A stretch of DNA of 64,000 bases, taken from assembly GCA_036387255.1 (NCBI GenBank), contig DASVUC010000209.1:1-64000 (forward strand). Direction: 5' to 3'. Position 1 is the stretch's first letter; every line of letters begins with the position of its first letter. The translations under genes and the position numbers were made by a program. Shown piece after piece: positions 40,906 to 49,157 of the stretch. This DNA comes from DASVUC01 sp036387255. GTDB lineage: Bacteria; Planctomycetota; Phycisphaerae; Tepidisphaerales; Tepidisphaeraceae. The notes beneath the pieces were generated by a model. That model was not told where the DNA came from. It did not search any database and saw only the letters and a program-made list of their open reading frames with translations.

Positions 40906-42381
40906 TAAAACCTTTAGCCCCCGGCTCTTCTTCCGCGGCACTTCCGCCACCAGATCGTAATTCTGAAAATCCCTCACCTTCACGTTCACGATCTGCCCCG
41001 GGTGCAGTCCTTGCCCATCCACAAACACAACGGAATCAATATCCGGCGCCTGCGCCCCCGACCGCGCCACAAACCCATCCTCTTCATCACGACCCGCCGG
41101 CCGATCAACGAGCACCTCAATCGTCTTCCCCACCATCGCCTTGCTCTTAGCGAAAGCCACCTTCTGCTGCGCCAGCATCAGCTCTTCCACCCGCTGCTGC
41201 TTCACCTCATCCGGCAACTGATTCCCCATCCTCCCCATCGGCGTTCCCGGCTCCGCCGAGTACGGGAACACGCCCATCATCTCAAAGCCAAAGCCCTCAA
41301 CAAACTGCACAAGTTCCCGATGCTGCGCGTCCGTCTCCCCCGGACTCCCGGCGATAAAAGTCGTCCGAATCGCAATCCCCGGAATCCACTTCCGCAGCTT
41401 CTCCAGCAGCGTCTCAATTTGCTTCCGCGTCACTCGCCGCTTCATCGTCGCCAGCAGCTCATCGTTAATGTGCTGCAAAGGCATGTCGATGTACTTCACC
41501 ACGCGAGAGCAGTCCGCGATGGTCTTGATCATCTCATCGGTGAAGCACGATGGATACGCATACATCAGCCGAAGCCAAGGCACATCCTTCAGCTCCCGAT
41601 CCAGCGCCCGAAGCAACCCCGCCAGGCCCGCCGAATATCCAATATCCGACCCATACGACGTCGTATCCTGCCCGATCAGATTCAGTTCAACCGCGCCATC
41701 CGCCGCAAGCTCTTTCGCCTCCAGCAGCACCTGTTCGATCGGCTTCGACCGCATCAATCCCCGAATCGAAGGAATCGTGCAAAATGAACACCCCTGGTTA
41801 CACCCCTCGCTGATCCGCAGATACGCATAATGCCGCGGCGTCAGCCGCAACCGCGCCCGATCATCCTCAAACACCGGCAATCGATTCGTCTTCGTCTCCT
41901 TCACCCCTTCGACGCTCAGTCGCTTCGTCGCTACGTCGCTCGCCGCCGCGAGCTCGCGCGAAAGGTCATGATACTTCCCCAGAAAATGCCCATGCTCCTG
42001 CCGCGGATTCTCTTTCCCCCGCACCGCCTCCACGATGTGCTCCCGATCAAACACGCCCACCAGCCGATCGATCCCCGGCGCATCGTTCAGCAGCTTCGTC
42101 TTATGCCGTTGAACCAGGCATCCAGCTACGATCACCCGCTGACAGTTCCCCTTGGCCTTCAGCGCAATCGCGTCGTTGATCTCCTGCATGGATTCCGTCT
42201 TCGACGCTTCCAGAAACCCGCACGTGTTGATCACGATCGCATCCGCCGACGCAGCGTCAGGCGTAATGCTCAGCCCATCCTGCGCCAGCAAGCCAAGCAT
42301 GCGCTCCGAATCCACAAGGTTCTTCGGGCACCCCAAGCTGACAAACGCAACGCTCCGGATCTCTTTAGCCTTCTTCGCCAC
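40900..42381 (-). CDS. rimO: Ribosomal protein S12 methylthiotransferase RimO
   Basis: This radical-SAM enzyme adds a methylthio group to an Asp of S12. The N-terminal UPF0004 domain has VSLGCPKNLVDSERML, INTCGFLEASKTES and VAGCLVQR with three cluster cysteines. The radical SAM motif is ISEGCNQGCSFCTIPSIRG, followed by ELNLIGQDTTSYGSDIGY, and a TRAM domain ends the protein. At 493 residues it is longer than usual because of an insert of about 40 residues before the CxxxCxxC motif. The start is GTG with TGGAG upstream. The stop codon lies inside a palindromic repeat. Confidence 0.95.
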   Translation of the reverse strand: MAKKAKEIRSVAFVSLGCPKNLVDSERMLGLLAQDGLSITPDAASADAIVINTCGFLEASKTESMQEINDAIALKAKGNCQRVIVAGCLVQRHKTKLLNDAPGIDRLVGVFDREHIVEAVRGKENPRQEHGHFLGKYHDLSRELAAASDVATKRLSVEGVKETKTNRLPVFEDDRARLRLTPRHYAYLRISEGCNQGCSFCTIPSIRGLMRSKPIEQVLLEAKELAADGAVELNLIGQDTTSYGSDIGYSAGLAGLLRALDRELKDVPWLRLMYAYPSCFTDEMIKTIADCSRVVKYIDMPLQHINDELLATMKRRVTRKQIETLLEKLRKWIPGIAIRTTFIAGSPGETDAQHRELVQFVEGFGFEMMGVFPYSAEPGTPMGRMGNQLPDEVKQQRVEELMLAQQKVAFAKSKAMVGKTIEVLVDRPAGRDEEDGFVARSGAQAPDIDSVVFVDGQGLHPGQIVNVKVRDFQNYDLVAEVPRKKSRGLKVLA

Positions 42382-42601
42382 CTAAAATCTCCAGGGAACG
42401 GTCGACACCTTACCCACAACCGCCCAACCCGAAAAGCCCGGCGCTCTGCCGTGGGTGCTTGAACCTCATTAACCCCCGCCCCTCGCAGTGCTTATACAAA
42501 AAAGCAAACCCGCACGCCTCCCAGCCGAGCCCGTTATCCAGCAGTTTTCCACCGGTTATCAACAGCCTAAGCCAATAATACGTGCGGAGTTGCGCCAAAG
42601 T

Positions 42602-42630
42602 TTGAAGTGCACGTTTAAAGCTGTTAGAGT
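42602..42630 (+). promoter_or_regulatory. Promoter of folC
   Basis: TTGAAG at 42602-42607, a 17-bp spacer and TAGAGT at 42625-42630, 9 nt before the ATG at 42640. Confidence 0.55.
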
Positions 42631-42639
42631 GCTCGGCCT

Positions 42640-44142
42640 ATGGCGATTCGAGCGAAAGCGCGTCGTACCACCACCCGCCGTCGCACCGTGGCCGTCAAAA
42701 AAGGTCATGGACGACCGGCACCCACCGATCACCGCAAGGCCAAGATGGTGCAGGAGTTAAAACCCACCAATCCGGGCGTTAACACGTTGAACCGTGCGAT
42801 CAAGTACCTCTCGAGCCTGAGCGACTACGAGCGCTTGCGAATCGTCCGTTACACCAGTCAGAACTTCGACTTAGAGCGCATGCGAACCCTGCTCAAGAAG
42901 CTGGGCAACCCGCAGACCCAGTTCAAGAGCGTCCACGTTGCCGGAACCAAAGGCAAAGGCAGCACTTGCACCATGGTTGCCGCGATGCTCCAAGCCTGTG
43001 GTTACAAGGTCGGCCTGTATACCTCGCCACACCTCGTCGATGTCCGCGAGCGCATCTGCATCAACGGCGACATGATCCCGGCCGCAGATTTTGCGCGTCT
43101 GGTGCGCCTCGTCGAGCCGATGGTCACCAAGAGCCGGCCCACGCCGAGCTACTTCGACGTCCTCACTGCCATCGCCTTCAAGTACTTCGCGGAACAGAAG
43201 GTCGATATCGCGATCATTGAAACGGGTCTCGGCGGCCGCCTCGACAGCACCAACGTCATCAAGCCCGAGGTCACCGCGATCACCTCGATCAGCAAAGACC
43301 ATATGGCGCAACTCGGCAATACGCTGGCCAAGATCGCAGGCGAGAAGGCCGGCATCTTCAAGGCCGGTGTCCCCGCCGTCAGCGTCGTTCAGGATCCCGA
43401 CGCGGAAGCCGTCCTGAAGGAAGTCGCAACCAAGGTGGGAGCGCCGCTCGATGTCGTCGGCAAGAGCATCGAATTCAGCTATCGCTTCGAGTCGAGCCGG
43501 ATGCTCGGCCCACACAACCGAATCTGCCTGACCACCGCCAACTCCAAGTTCGAGCACCTTGCGGTGCCGCTCGTTGGCGAGCACCAGGCGATCAACTGCG
43601 GCCTCGCGCTCTCCATTGTCGACAAGCTTAAGAGCCGAGGCTTCAACATCATCGACTCCAAGGCAATGGAAGGTCTCGCCAAGGTCACCATCCCCGGCCG
43701 GATGGAGCAGATCAGCCAGATCCCGCGCGTGGTCGTCGATGGCGCTCACAACGCCGCCAGCGTCGACGCCTTCCTCCGGTCCATCGGCCAGCACATGCAG
43801 TACGATTCGATGGTCCTCATCTTCGGCTGCTGCTCCGACAAAGACGTCGCCGGCATGCTCGAGAAGATCACCTTCGGCGCGGACAAGGTCATCTTCACGA
43901 AGGTGAACAACATCCGTTCCGCCGACCCCGCCGAACTCGCCGCCCGCTACACTGAGTTGTACGGCAAGATGGCCCAGGTCGCCGACACGCTCGAAGAAGC
44001 CTTGGGAATCGCCGTTCGCGCCGTCACCAAGGAAGACATGATCTGCATCACCGGCAGCTTCTACCTCGTCGGCGAAGCCAAGAAGTATTTCGCCGCCAAG
44101 CAAGCCGAAAAAGCCGCCGAACTCGCAGCCAAGCAAGCATGA
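42640..44142 (+). CDS. folC: Folylpolyglutamate/dihydrofolate synthase with basic N-terminal extension
   Basis: From residue 50 it is a normal FolC: LNRAIKYLSSLSDYERL, P-loop VHVAGTKGKGSTCTMVAAML, GLYTSPHLVDVRERICINGD, DIAIIETGLGGRLDSTNVI, SISKDHMAQLGNTLAKIAGEKAGIFK and VVDGAHNAAS. It adds glutamate to dihydropteroate and folates. Residues 1-36 are strongly basic (RAKARRTTTRRRTVAVKKGHGRPA), unlike other FolC proteins and reminiscent of bacterial histone-H1-like tails. A promoter 9 nt before this ATG favours a leaderless transcript that includes the extension; an internal ATG at 42745 with AAGG is the alternative. Confidence 0.92.
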   Translation: MAIRAKARRTTTRRRTVAVKKGHGRPAPTDHRKAKMVQELKPTNPGVNTLNRAIKYLSSLSDYERLRIVRYTSQNFDLERMRTLLKKLGNPQTQFKSVHVAGTKGKGSTCTMVAAMLQACGYKVGLYTSPHLVDVRERICINGDMIPAADFARLVRLVEPMVTKSRPTPSYFDVLTAIAFKYFAEQKVDIAIIETGLGGRLDSTNVIKPEVTAITSISKDHMAQLGNTLAKIAGEKAGIFKAGVPAVSVVQDPDAEAVLKEVATKVGAPLDVVGKSIEFSYRFESSRMLGPHNRICLTTANSKFEHLAVPLVGEHQAINCGLALSIVDKLKSRGFNIIDSKAMEGLAKVTIPGRMEQISQIPRVVVDGAHNAASVDAFLRSIGQHMQYDSMVLIFGCCSDKDVAGMLEKITFGADKVIFTKVNNIRSADPAELAARYTELYGKMAQVADTLEEALGIAVRAVTKEDMICITGSFYLVGEAKKYFAAKQAEKAAELAAKQA

Positions 44143-44186
44143 TCTGAAATTGGAAATCTGAACTCAGAGATCCGAGATTTCAGATC
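44141..44186. repeat. AT-rich inverted repeat after folC
   Basis: GATCTGAAAT at 44141-44150 is repeated inverted as ATTTCAGATC at 44177-44186 with further AAATCTGA/TCAGAGAT elements between. It is far richer in A+T than its surroundings and lies just before the folC terminator. Confidence 0.6.
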
Positions 44187-44205
44187 TCAAATTTGGAAAC
44201 CCCCG

Positions 44206-44236
44206 CGGGCAGCCCACGCTGCCCGTGTTTTTTTTT
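44206..44236 (+). terminator. Intrinsic terminator of folC
   Basis: CGGGCAG/CTGCCCG with loop CCCACG, then TG and nine T residues. Confidence 0.9.
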
Positions 44237-44355
44237 AGCTCCTCAAACTGCCGCCCCATCCGCGCCGCAGCCCCCGTCCCGTAACACCCGCTTCCGATGG
44301 TGGAGAACCAGAACAACAGCAGCATGCTGTCCAATTCTCATCTTATGCCCTGCAT

Positions 44356-45015
44356 CTAGCACCCTGGCGCATTCAACGCCAGCAGCATCACGTAGATCGG
44401 CGTCAGCACCACATCGCTCGCCATCGCAAGCGGCAGGATCGCGATGTCACGCATCGTCGCCCCCATGGATCGATCCGACCGTGGCGTTTTTATCGCCGGT
44501 GACTTGATGCTGTACTGCACCCGCCGCATGACGCCTCGGATCGGCACCTCCACCACCACCGGCTCCGTCACGGACCACGAATCGCACCTCGCCGGCAGTT
44601 TCACCTCGTACACGTGATCGATCCGCATCACCCGCTCAAGATCCGCTTCCGCCGCATCCGGCGCATCAAGTCCGTCGGGCACCCAATGCCGCTGGCGATC
44701 CCCCGCATCCCACTGAACCGTCCCCGCCTCCGTCCGCTGCGCAACTACGAATCCCGAATAGACCAAGTACCTCACATGCACCGGCGCACGCCCTGCATCC
44801 GGCTCCAGGTCGTCAAACAAATCAGGACCCGCGCGCTTCACCATCCGCGTGCGCACGCGAAACGCCACCGACCCATCCGCCCCCGTGACCACCTGATCGG
44901 GTTGGTGAATCTCCTCATCCCGAATCCCCGCCGTCATCGCCACCCCAGCCGTGTAACACCCGCTCACGAGCACCATCATCAGCACCAGCGACGCCATCCG
45001 GACTAATATTAGCAT
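44356..45015 (-). CDS. Putative lipoprotein of unknown function
   Basis: The 219-residue product starts with a lipoprotein signal (ILVRMASLVLMMVLVSGC) whose lipobox is LVSGC. The following sequence is beta-rich (VRYLVYSGFVVAQR, VVVEVPIRGVMRRVQYSI). A C-terminal hydrophobic stretch (DIAILPLAMASDVVLTPIYVMLLALN) resembles the end of YceK-like small lipoproteins. I do not recognise a family with certainty. It is convergent with folC and divergent from the glycosyltransferase gene. Confidence 0.6.
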   Translation of the reverse strand: MLILVRMASLVLMMVLVSGCYTAGVAMTAGIRDEEIHQPDQVVTGADGSVAFRVRTRMVKRAGPDLFDDLEPDAGRAPVHVRYLVYSGFVVAQRTEAGTVQWDAGDRQRHWVPDGLDAPDAAEADLERVMRIDHVYEVKLPARCDSWSVTEPVVVEVPIRGVMRRVQYSIKSPAIKTPRSDRSMGATMRDIAILPLAMASDVVLTPIYVMLLALNAPGC

Positions 45016-45081
45016 TAACTAACATTCTGCCTCACGCCTTCATGTGCGTCAACTGAAATTGTCGGTTACGCTGCACCGCGC

Positions 45082-46245
45082 GTGATCTGGCTGCTGATCT
45101 ACATACTCCTCGGCCCAGCATTCTGGGCACTTTACGCTCTGAGCATGCTCATGGCGTCTTCACGCATGAACCGCCTCCGCCGCCCCGCGCAACAGCTCAT
45201 GACTCACCCGAGGGTCTCCATCCTCATCCCCGCCAAAGACGAAGGCGAGCCCATCCGCAACTGCCTCGACTCCGTCCTCGCCTTTGATTACCCACACGTC
45301 GAAATCATCACCATCAACGATCGCAGCGCCGACCAGACTGGCGCCATCATGGACGAATACGCAGCCCGCGCACCGGACAAGCTTCGCGTGATTCACATCA
45401 CCGATCCGCTCCCTCCCAAATGGCTAGGAAAATGCCACGCCCTCTGGACCGCGGAAAAACACGCCCAAGGCGACTGGATCCTCTTCGTCGACTCCGACGT
45501 GAAAATTAGTTCCGATTCCCTCTCCTGCACCCTCGCCCTCGCGCTGAATCGCGACTACGACGCGGTCAGCATCATGACCAAGCTCGATTGCGACAGCTTC
45601 CTCGAGCACCTCGTCCTCCCCCTCGCCGCCGCCAGTGTCTCATCGATGTGTCTCATCTCCCTGACCAACGATGACAACCGCCCGATCGCTTTTGCCAACG
45701 GCCAGTTCTTCCTGATCAAGCGAGCCGCCTATGAAGCGGTAGGGGGGCACGAGTGCGTGCGCGATCACATCACCGAAGACGTCGCCCTGATGCGCATTCT
45801 CAAAAGCAAAGGCTTCCGCACGCGCCTCTACATGGGACGCGATTTCGCGTCCACACGAATGCACAGCACCTACCGCCAAATGCTCAACGGCTGGGGCCGA
45901 ATCTACAGCGGCGTCAGTTCCCGCAAACCCTGGCGCATCCTCGCCGCCATGCTTGTCGCCCTCACCGGCCTGCTGGCCTGGCTCCTGCTCCCCCTCGCGG
46001 TGATCTTGCACAACAATCCTCTCGCCCTCGCCGCCGCATTGCACTTCATCCTCGTCATCGGCGTCGTCGCCACCTTCTACCACTGGTCCGGCAACCGCAT
46101 GCGCTGGGCCCTCCTCTTCCCCGCCTCCGCCGCCATTCTGCTCACCCTCTACTCCAAAGCGCTGGTCATGTGCTTCACCGGCAACGTCGCCTGGAGAGGC
46201 ACCACCTACACCTACAAGGCCGCGATCAGCCATTCCAAGACCTGA
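45082..46245 (+). CDS. Membrane glycosyltransferase family 2
   Basis: The GTG-started 387-residue protein has an N-terminal membrane segment (IWLLIYILLGPAFWALYALSM), a GT-A domain and C-terminal membrane segments (ILAAMLVALTGLLAWLLLPLAVIL, FHWSG region, WALLFPASAAILLTLYSKAL). The GT2 motifs are VSILIPAKDEGE, IITINDRSADQTG, LFVDSDV and the acceptor-site HITEDVALMRILKSKG. PPKWLGKCHALW is shared with CrtQ/hopanoid-type glycosyltransferases. It probably glycosylates a lipid or carotenoid; the acceptor is not known. No ribosome-binding site was seen. It ends 3 bp from the convergent gene. Confidence 0.85.
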   Translation: MIWLLIYILLGPAFWALYALSMLMASSRMNRLRRPAQQLMTHPRVSILIPAKDEGEPIRNCLDSVLAFDYPHVEIITINDRSADQTGAIMDEYAARAPDKLRVIHITDPLPPKWLGKCHALWTAEKHAQGDWILFVDSDVKISSDSLSCTLALALNRDYDAVSIMTKLDCDSFLEHLVLPLAAASVSSMCLISLTNDDNRPIAFANGQFFLIKRAAYEAVGGHECVRDHITEDVALMRILKSKGFRTRLYMGRDFASTRMHSTYRQMLNGWGRIYSGVSSRKPWRILAAMLVALTGLLAWLLLPLAVILHNNPLALAAALHFILVIGVVATFYHWSGNRMRWALLFPASAAILLTLYSKALVMCFTGNVAWRGTTYTYKAAISHSKT

Positions 46246-46248
46246 TCG

Positions 46249-46809
46249 TCACTGCGGCGCGCGCTGCTCAATCTCCATCAGCCGCGGCCCCAGCCTCCGA
46301 TCCGCGTACCGCAACGACACCCCCAGCAGCAAGCCAAAAACAACCAGCAGCACCAGCGCCGCAACCCCCGTCGTCACATGCACCGCCTTAAGCCGATCCC
46401 AGGAAGGGGCATACGCAATGAGCAAGAGAATGGCAGCAATCACGATCACCGCATCAAAACTCGCACGCTGCCAATAAGCCCCTCCCAGATGCAGCCACAT
46501 CCCAAACTCATCAAACGTCAGCGCCAGTCCGACCCCATAACACACCGCCAGAAACGTCGGGTGCCGCTCCCCCGGCCGTCGAAACAGCAGCGCCCCGCCT
46601 GTCAGACTCAGCAGAATAATGCCGTAGTTCAGATGATGAACGTGCGTCCCGCCCGCATAAAAATACAGATCCGGCGTGATCCGCAGCATGATCATCAGCA
46701 CCAGGATCCGCGCCGCCAGGAACGTGATCAAAAACGCCGCCAGCACCCACCGCGCCAGATGCCGAACCCGCCGCGCATGATCACGATCAACCATTTCCTT
46801 TGAAGTCAT
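46249..46809 (-). CDS. Integral membrane protein of unknown function
   Basis: The 186-residue product has about five membrane segments (WVLAAFLITFLAARILVLMIMLRI, YGIILLSLTGGALLF, FLAVCYGVGLALTFDEFGMWL, FDAVIVIAAILLLIAY, GVAALVLLVVFGLLLGVSL). A THVHHLNYG motif and DEFGMWLHL lie between them; His and acidic residues so placed can bind metal, but I recognise no named family. I start at the ATG at 46809; a Met five codons later is possible. It is convergent with the glycosyltransferase. Confidence 0.65.
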   Translation of the reverse strand: MTSKEMVDRDHARRVRHLARWVLAAFLITFLAARILVLMIMLRITPDLYFYAGGTHVHHLNYGIILLSLTGGALLFRRPGERHPTFLAVCYGVGLALTFDEFGMWLHLGGAYWQRASFDAVIVIAAILLLIAYAPSWDRLKAVHVTTGVAALVLLVVFGLLLGVSLRYADRRLGPRLMEIEQRAPQ

Positions 46810-46846
46810 CAAAAGCAATTGTCCTCGCTCGTTCCCCGCTTGAGAA

Positions 46847-47182
46847 CTAGCTTCCCAACCCGCCCCCGCGCTCCGCCGACAACAGCGCCCGAATCCTCCT
46901 CCGCCGCTCCAGATCCGCCGGCAGCGGCGCATTACACTCCGGACACCGATCCGAAGCCCGCAGATCGTACCCGCACGTCGGACAGTTCCCGTTCGCTGGA
47001 ATGCAAGGCAACGTTCGCCGTCGCCTCCGTCGCGCCGCGATTGTCGCCGCCGTCAGCGACAGCATGAACACCACCGTCATCCCCGGCCCCACCATCACCA
47101 GCGCCGACCCCACCGCTCCCATCGCCAGCAGCAACGCCACCACGATCAGCAAAAAGCAAAGATACGACTGCCGCCCAGCCAT
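46847..47182 (-). CDS. Small membrane protein with C-terminal zinc ribbon
   Basis: The 111-residue protein has two hydrophobic segments (YLCFLLIVVALLLAMGAVGSALVMVG, MTVVFMLSLTAATIAA), an Arg run, then NCPTCGYDLRASDRCPECNAPL, a four-cysteine zinc ribbon of the kind common in planctomycete membrane proteins. Function unknown. GGGGAAAA precedes the ATG. It is on the same strand as the preceding membrane protein gene, 37 bp away, and may be co-transcribed with it. Confidence 0.7.
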   Translation of the reverse strand: MAGRQSYLCFLLIVVALLLAMGAVGSALVMVGPGMTVVFMLSLTAATIAARRRRRRTLPCIPANGNCPTCGYDLRASDRCPECNAPLPADLERRRRIRALLSAERGGGLGS

Positions 47183-47333
47183 GCCCGATTTTTCCCCATA
47201 ACTTAAAGCCTTTCGAGCGAGCGCGACATCACGCGTCTTTCCCCTCTTTCCCCGCTCTCAGTACCTCCGGGAGAGGGAAGGGTGATGGCTCTTCCTCGAG
47301 CGCATGCAGATCTTCCTTCTTCCAGAGCGCAAG

Positions 47334-47359
47334 AAAAAAGGGCGACGCAACCGTCGCCC
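47334..47359 (-). terminator. Intrinsic terminator of the coiled-coil protein gene
   Basis: On the minus strand GGGCGAC/GTCGCCC with a 6-nt loop is followed by six T residues. It lies 28 bp after the stop of the gene at 47387-48112. Confidence 0.88.
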
Positions 47360-47386
47360 CTGCATCTCAAGAAGATGACCCTTGTT

Positions 47387-48112
47387 CTACTTTGCCTTGT
47401 TCAGCAGCTCATAACCCAGATAAGCCATCGTCGCCACCGCCGCCAGCGCCGAGATCGACAGCACAATCGCCACCGCCAGCATCGTCGTAAATCGAGTTCC
47501 CTGCCGGTGCAAAATCTTCTCCAGCTCCCGATCGCGCACCTGGCTGTTGTCCCGCATCTGCTGAAGCACCGTCGCACTTGCGTGCGTGTTCTCCGACAAC
47601 GTCGCCATCGCGGATCCCACGTTGCTCAAGTTGCTCGCGATCGCCTGGTCGTGCTGCGTCAGCGATTCCACGCGGTCCCGCAGCGCATCGATCGTGCTCG
47701 TCTGCGCCGCGTCCGCCTCGCAGATGCGATCGAGGATTTCCGCCAGCTTCGTCTGCTGCCCGTTCTGGTGCTCCATCTGCTGATGGATTGCCCGCAGCGT
47801 CTCCGTCTGAAGCTTGTTCCCCTCCGGCACCGATTGCAAAATCTGCGGCAGCGTCTGAAGCGCCTCCAGCAACTGCTCGTTACGCTGGTCCTGGCGCTCC
47901 AGGTTATCGCGGATCGCGCCCATCAAATCCGTGAGCGTGAGAAATCCGGATTGCAGGTTCTGGATCGCCTCGTCGCGCCGCGCCCACGGACGGAAGAAGT
48001 TCTTCCGCTGAACGATCTGATGCTGCGCGTCCGGTTGCAGCTTCATCTCGTCGCCGTTCGGGCCTTTGAACCAGTTCCCAATCCGCGAGAAAAACGTGTT
48101 GGTATCGCTCAT
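47387..48112 (-). CDS. Tail-anchored coiled-coil protein of unknown function
   Basis: The 241-residue product has no signal peptide. Residues 60-200 are Gln/Glu/Leu-rich helices with heptad character (DNLERQDQRNEQLLEALQTLPQ, LRDRVESLTQHDQAIASNL), and residues 210-235 form one membrane segment (FTTMLAVAIVLSISALAAVATMAYLGYEL). A short N-terminal motif TFFSRIGNWFKG is amphipathic. The pattern resembles cytoplasmic coiled-coil proteins anchored to the membrane. AGGGA lies 7 nt before the ATG. It is divergent from the ABC transporter operon. Confidence 0.7.
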   Translation of the reverse strand: MSDTNTFFSRIGNWFKGPNGDEMKLQPDAQHQIVQRKNFFRPWARRDEAIQNLQSGFLTLTDLMGAIRDNLERQDQRNEQLLEALQTLPQILQSVPEGNKLQTETLRAIHQQMEHQNGQQTKLAEILDRICEADAAQTSTIDALRDRVESLTQHDQAIASNLSNVGSAMATLSENTHASATVLQQMRDNSQVRDRELEKILHRQGTRFTTMLAVAIVLSISALAAVATMAYLGYELLNKAK

Positions 48113-48132
48113 ATTCGCGTCCCTGCCGGAGT

Positions 48133-48161
48133 TTGACAGCTCTTGCGGCCAAATCTACCAT
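48133..48161 (+). promoter_or_regulatory. Consensus promoter of the ABC transporter/PagL operon
   Basis: TTGACA at 48133-48138, a 17-bp spacer and TACCAT at 48156-48161. The ATG follows 9 nt after the -10, so transcription would begin at or next to the start codon. Confidence 0.7.
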
Positions 48162-48170
48162 CCGCGCGCG

Positions 48171-49157
48171 ATGGGTCAACGACGGGTTTCGATTCTCTTG
48201 CTGATTTTTTCGCTGCCCGTGTCAATCTGGGGATGTGAAAAAGCCAAAAACGGCCCAACTTCCGCTGCGGAAACGCCCACCACCCAGCCCATCGCTCAAA
48301 ACATCACCGTCGCCTCCCTCGTCCCCGCCGCCACCGATCTCCTCGTCGGCATGGGAGCCGCCCACCATCTCGTCGCCATCAGCAATTGGGATCCTGATCG
48401 GCCCGAAATCAAAGACCTTCCCCGCGTCGGCGATTACCGCAACGTTGATTGGGAAAAGCTCGCCGGCCTCAAGCCGAAGGTCATGATCGTTCAGTTCTCT
48501 CAAGGCAAAATGCCCGCGGGCCTCAGCGAACGCGCCAGTGAGCTCGGCATCCAGCTCGTCAACGTCCACAACAACCGCCTCGCCGATCTCTTCGAAACGA
48601 TCAAGCTCCTCGGAGACGCTGCCGGCGAACCCGACAAAGCCACCCGCGCCGCCGCCAACCTCCGCCAGATGCTCGATCAGATCCAGCAGTCTTCCAAGAC
48701 GAAGCCCCCCGTCAAAGTTTTCCTCGGTCGAGACGCAACCGAACTTGCCTCCGTCGGCGGCGGAAACTTCCTCGATGAGCTCCTCACCCTCGCCGGCGGC
48801 GTCAACATCATTCAGGGAGGCGAAAATTCCTACCCTACCATCGACCGCGAAAAGCTTGTTTCCCTTAACCCGCAAGTCGTCATCCTCCTTCTCCCCGGCG
48901 TACCCCAGCACGTGGTCGCCGAAGCCCGCCGCTTCTGGTCCACCCTCACCGCGCTTCAAGCGGTCCAGGATCAACGCGTCTTCATCTGGACCGAAGATTA
49001 CGTCCTCCTTCCCGGCCTGCGCGTCGCGGAGATCGCAAAGAGAATGCAGGACATCCTCCACCCCGAGCTGACGAAAAAGCCCACCACCCATCCTTCCACC
49101 CAAGCCGCCGCCGCTTCCCCACCGCGCCACTCGCCCATCCCCACAGGTGCGTTGTGA
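48171..49157 (+). CDS. Class III ABC substrate-binding lipoprotein (B12/siderophore type)
   Basis: The ATG at 48171 opens a lipoprotein signal (GQRRVSILLLIFSLPVSIWGC) with lipobox SIWGC. The rest is a BtuF/FepB-like two-lobed protein: VASLVPAATDLLVGMGAAHHLVAISNWD, LPRVGDYRNVDWEKLAGLKPKVMI, FLDELLTLAGGVNII and ALQAVQDQRVFIW. It delivers a corrinoid, heme or siderophore to the permease encoded next; the ligand is not decided by motif. The mRNA appears leaderless. It overlaps the permease gene by 4 bp. Confidence 0.87.
   Translation: MGQRRVSILLLIFSLPVSIWGCEKAKNGPTSAAETPTTQPIAQNITVASLVPAATDLLVGMGAAHHLVAISNWDPDRPEIKDLPRVGDYRNVDWEKLAGLKPKVMIVQFSQGKMPAGLSERASELGIQLVNVHNNRLADLFETIKLLGDAAGEPDKATRAAANLRQMLDQIQQSSKTKPPVKVFLGRDATELASVGGGNFLDELLTLAGGVNIIQGGENSYPTIDREKLVSLNPQVVILLLPGVPQHVVAEARRFWSTLTALQAVQDQRVFIWTEDYVLLPGLRVAEIAKRMQDILHPELTKKPTTHPSTQAAAASPPRHSPIPTGAL

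Noticed and set aside
48113..48170. Cobalamin riboswitch before the ABC importer operon
   Set aside because: Only 58 bp separate the divergent genes and the promoter leaves no leader.
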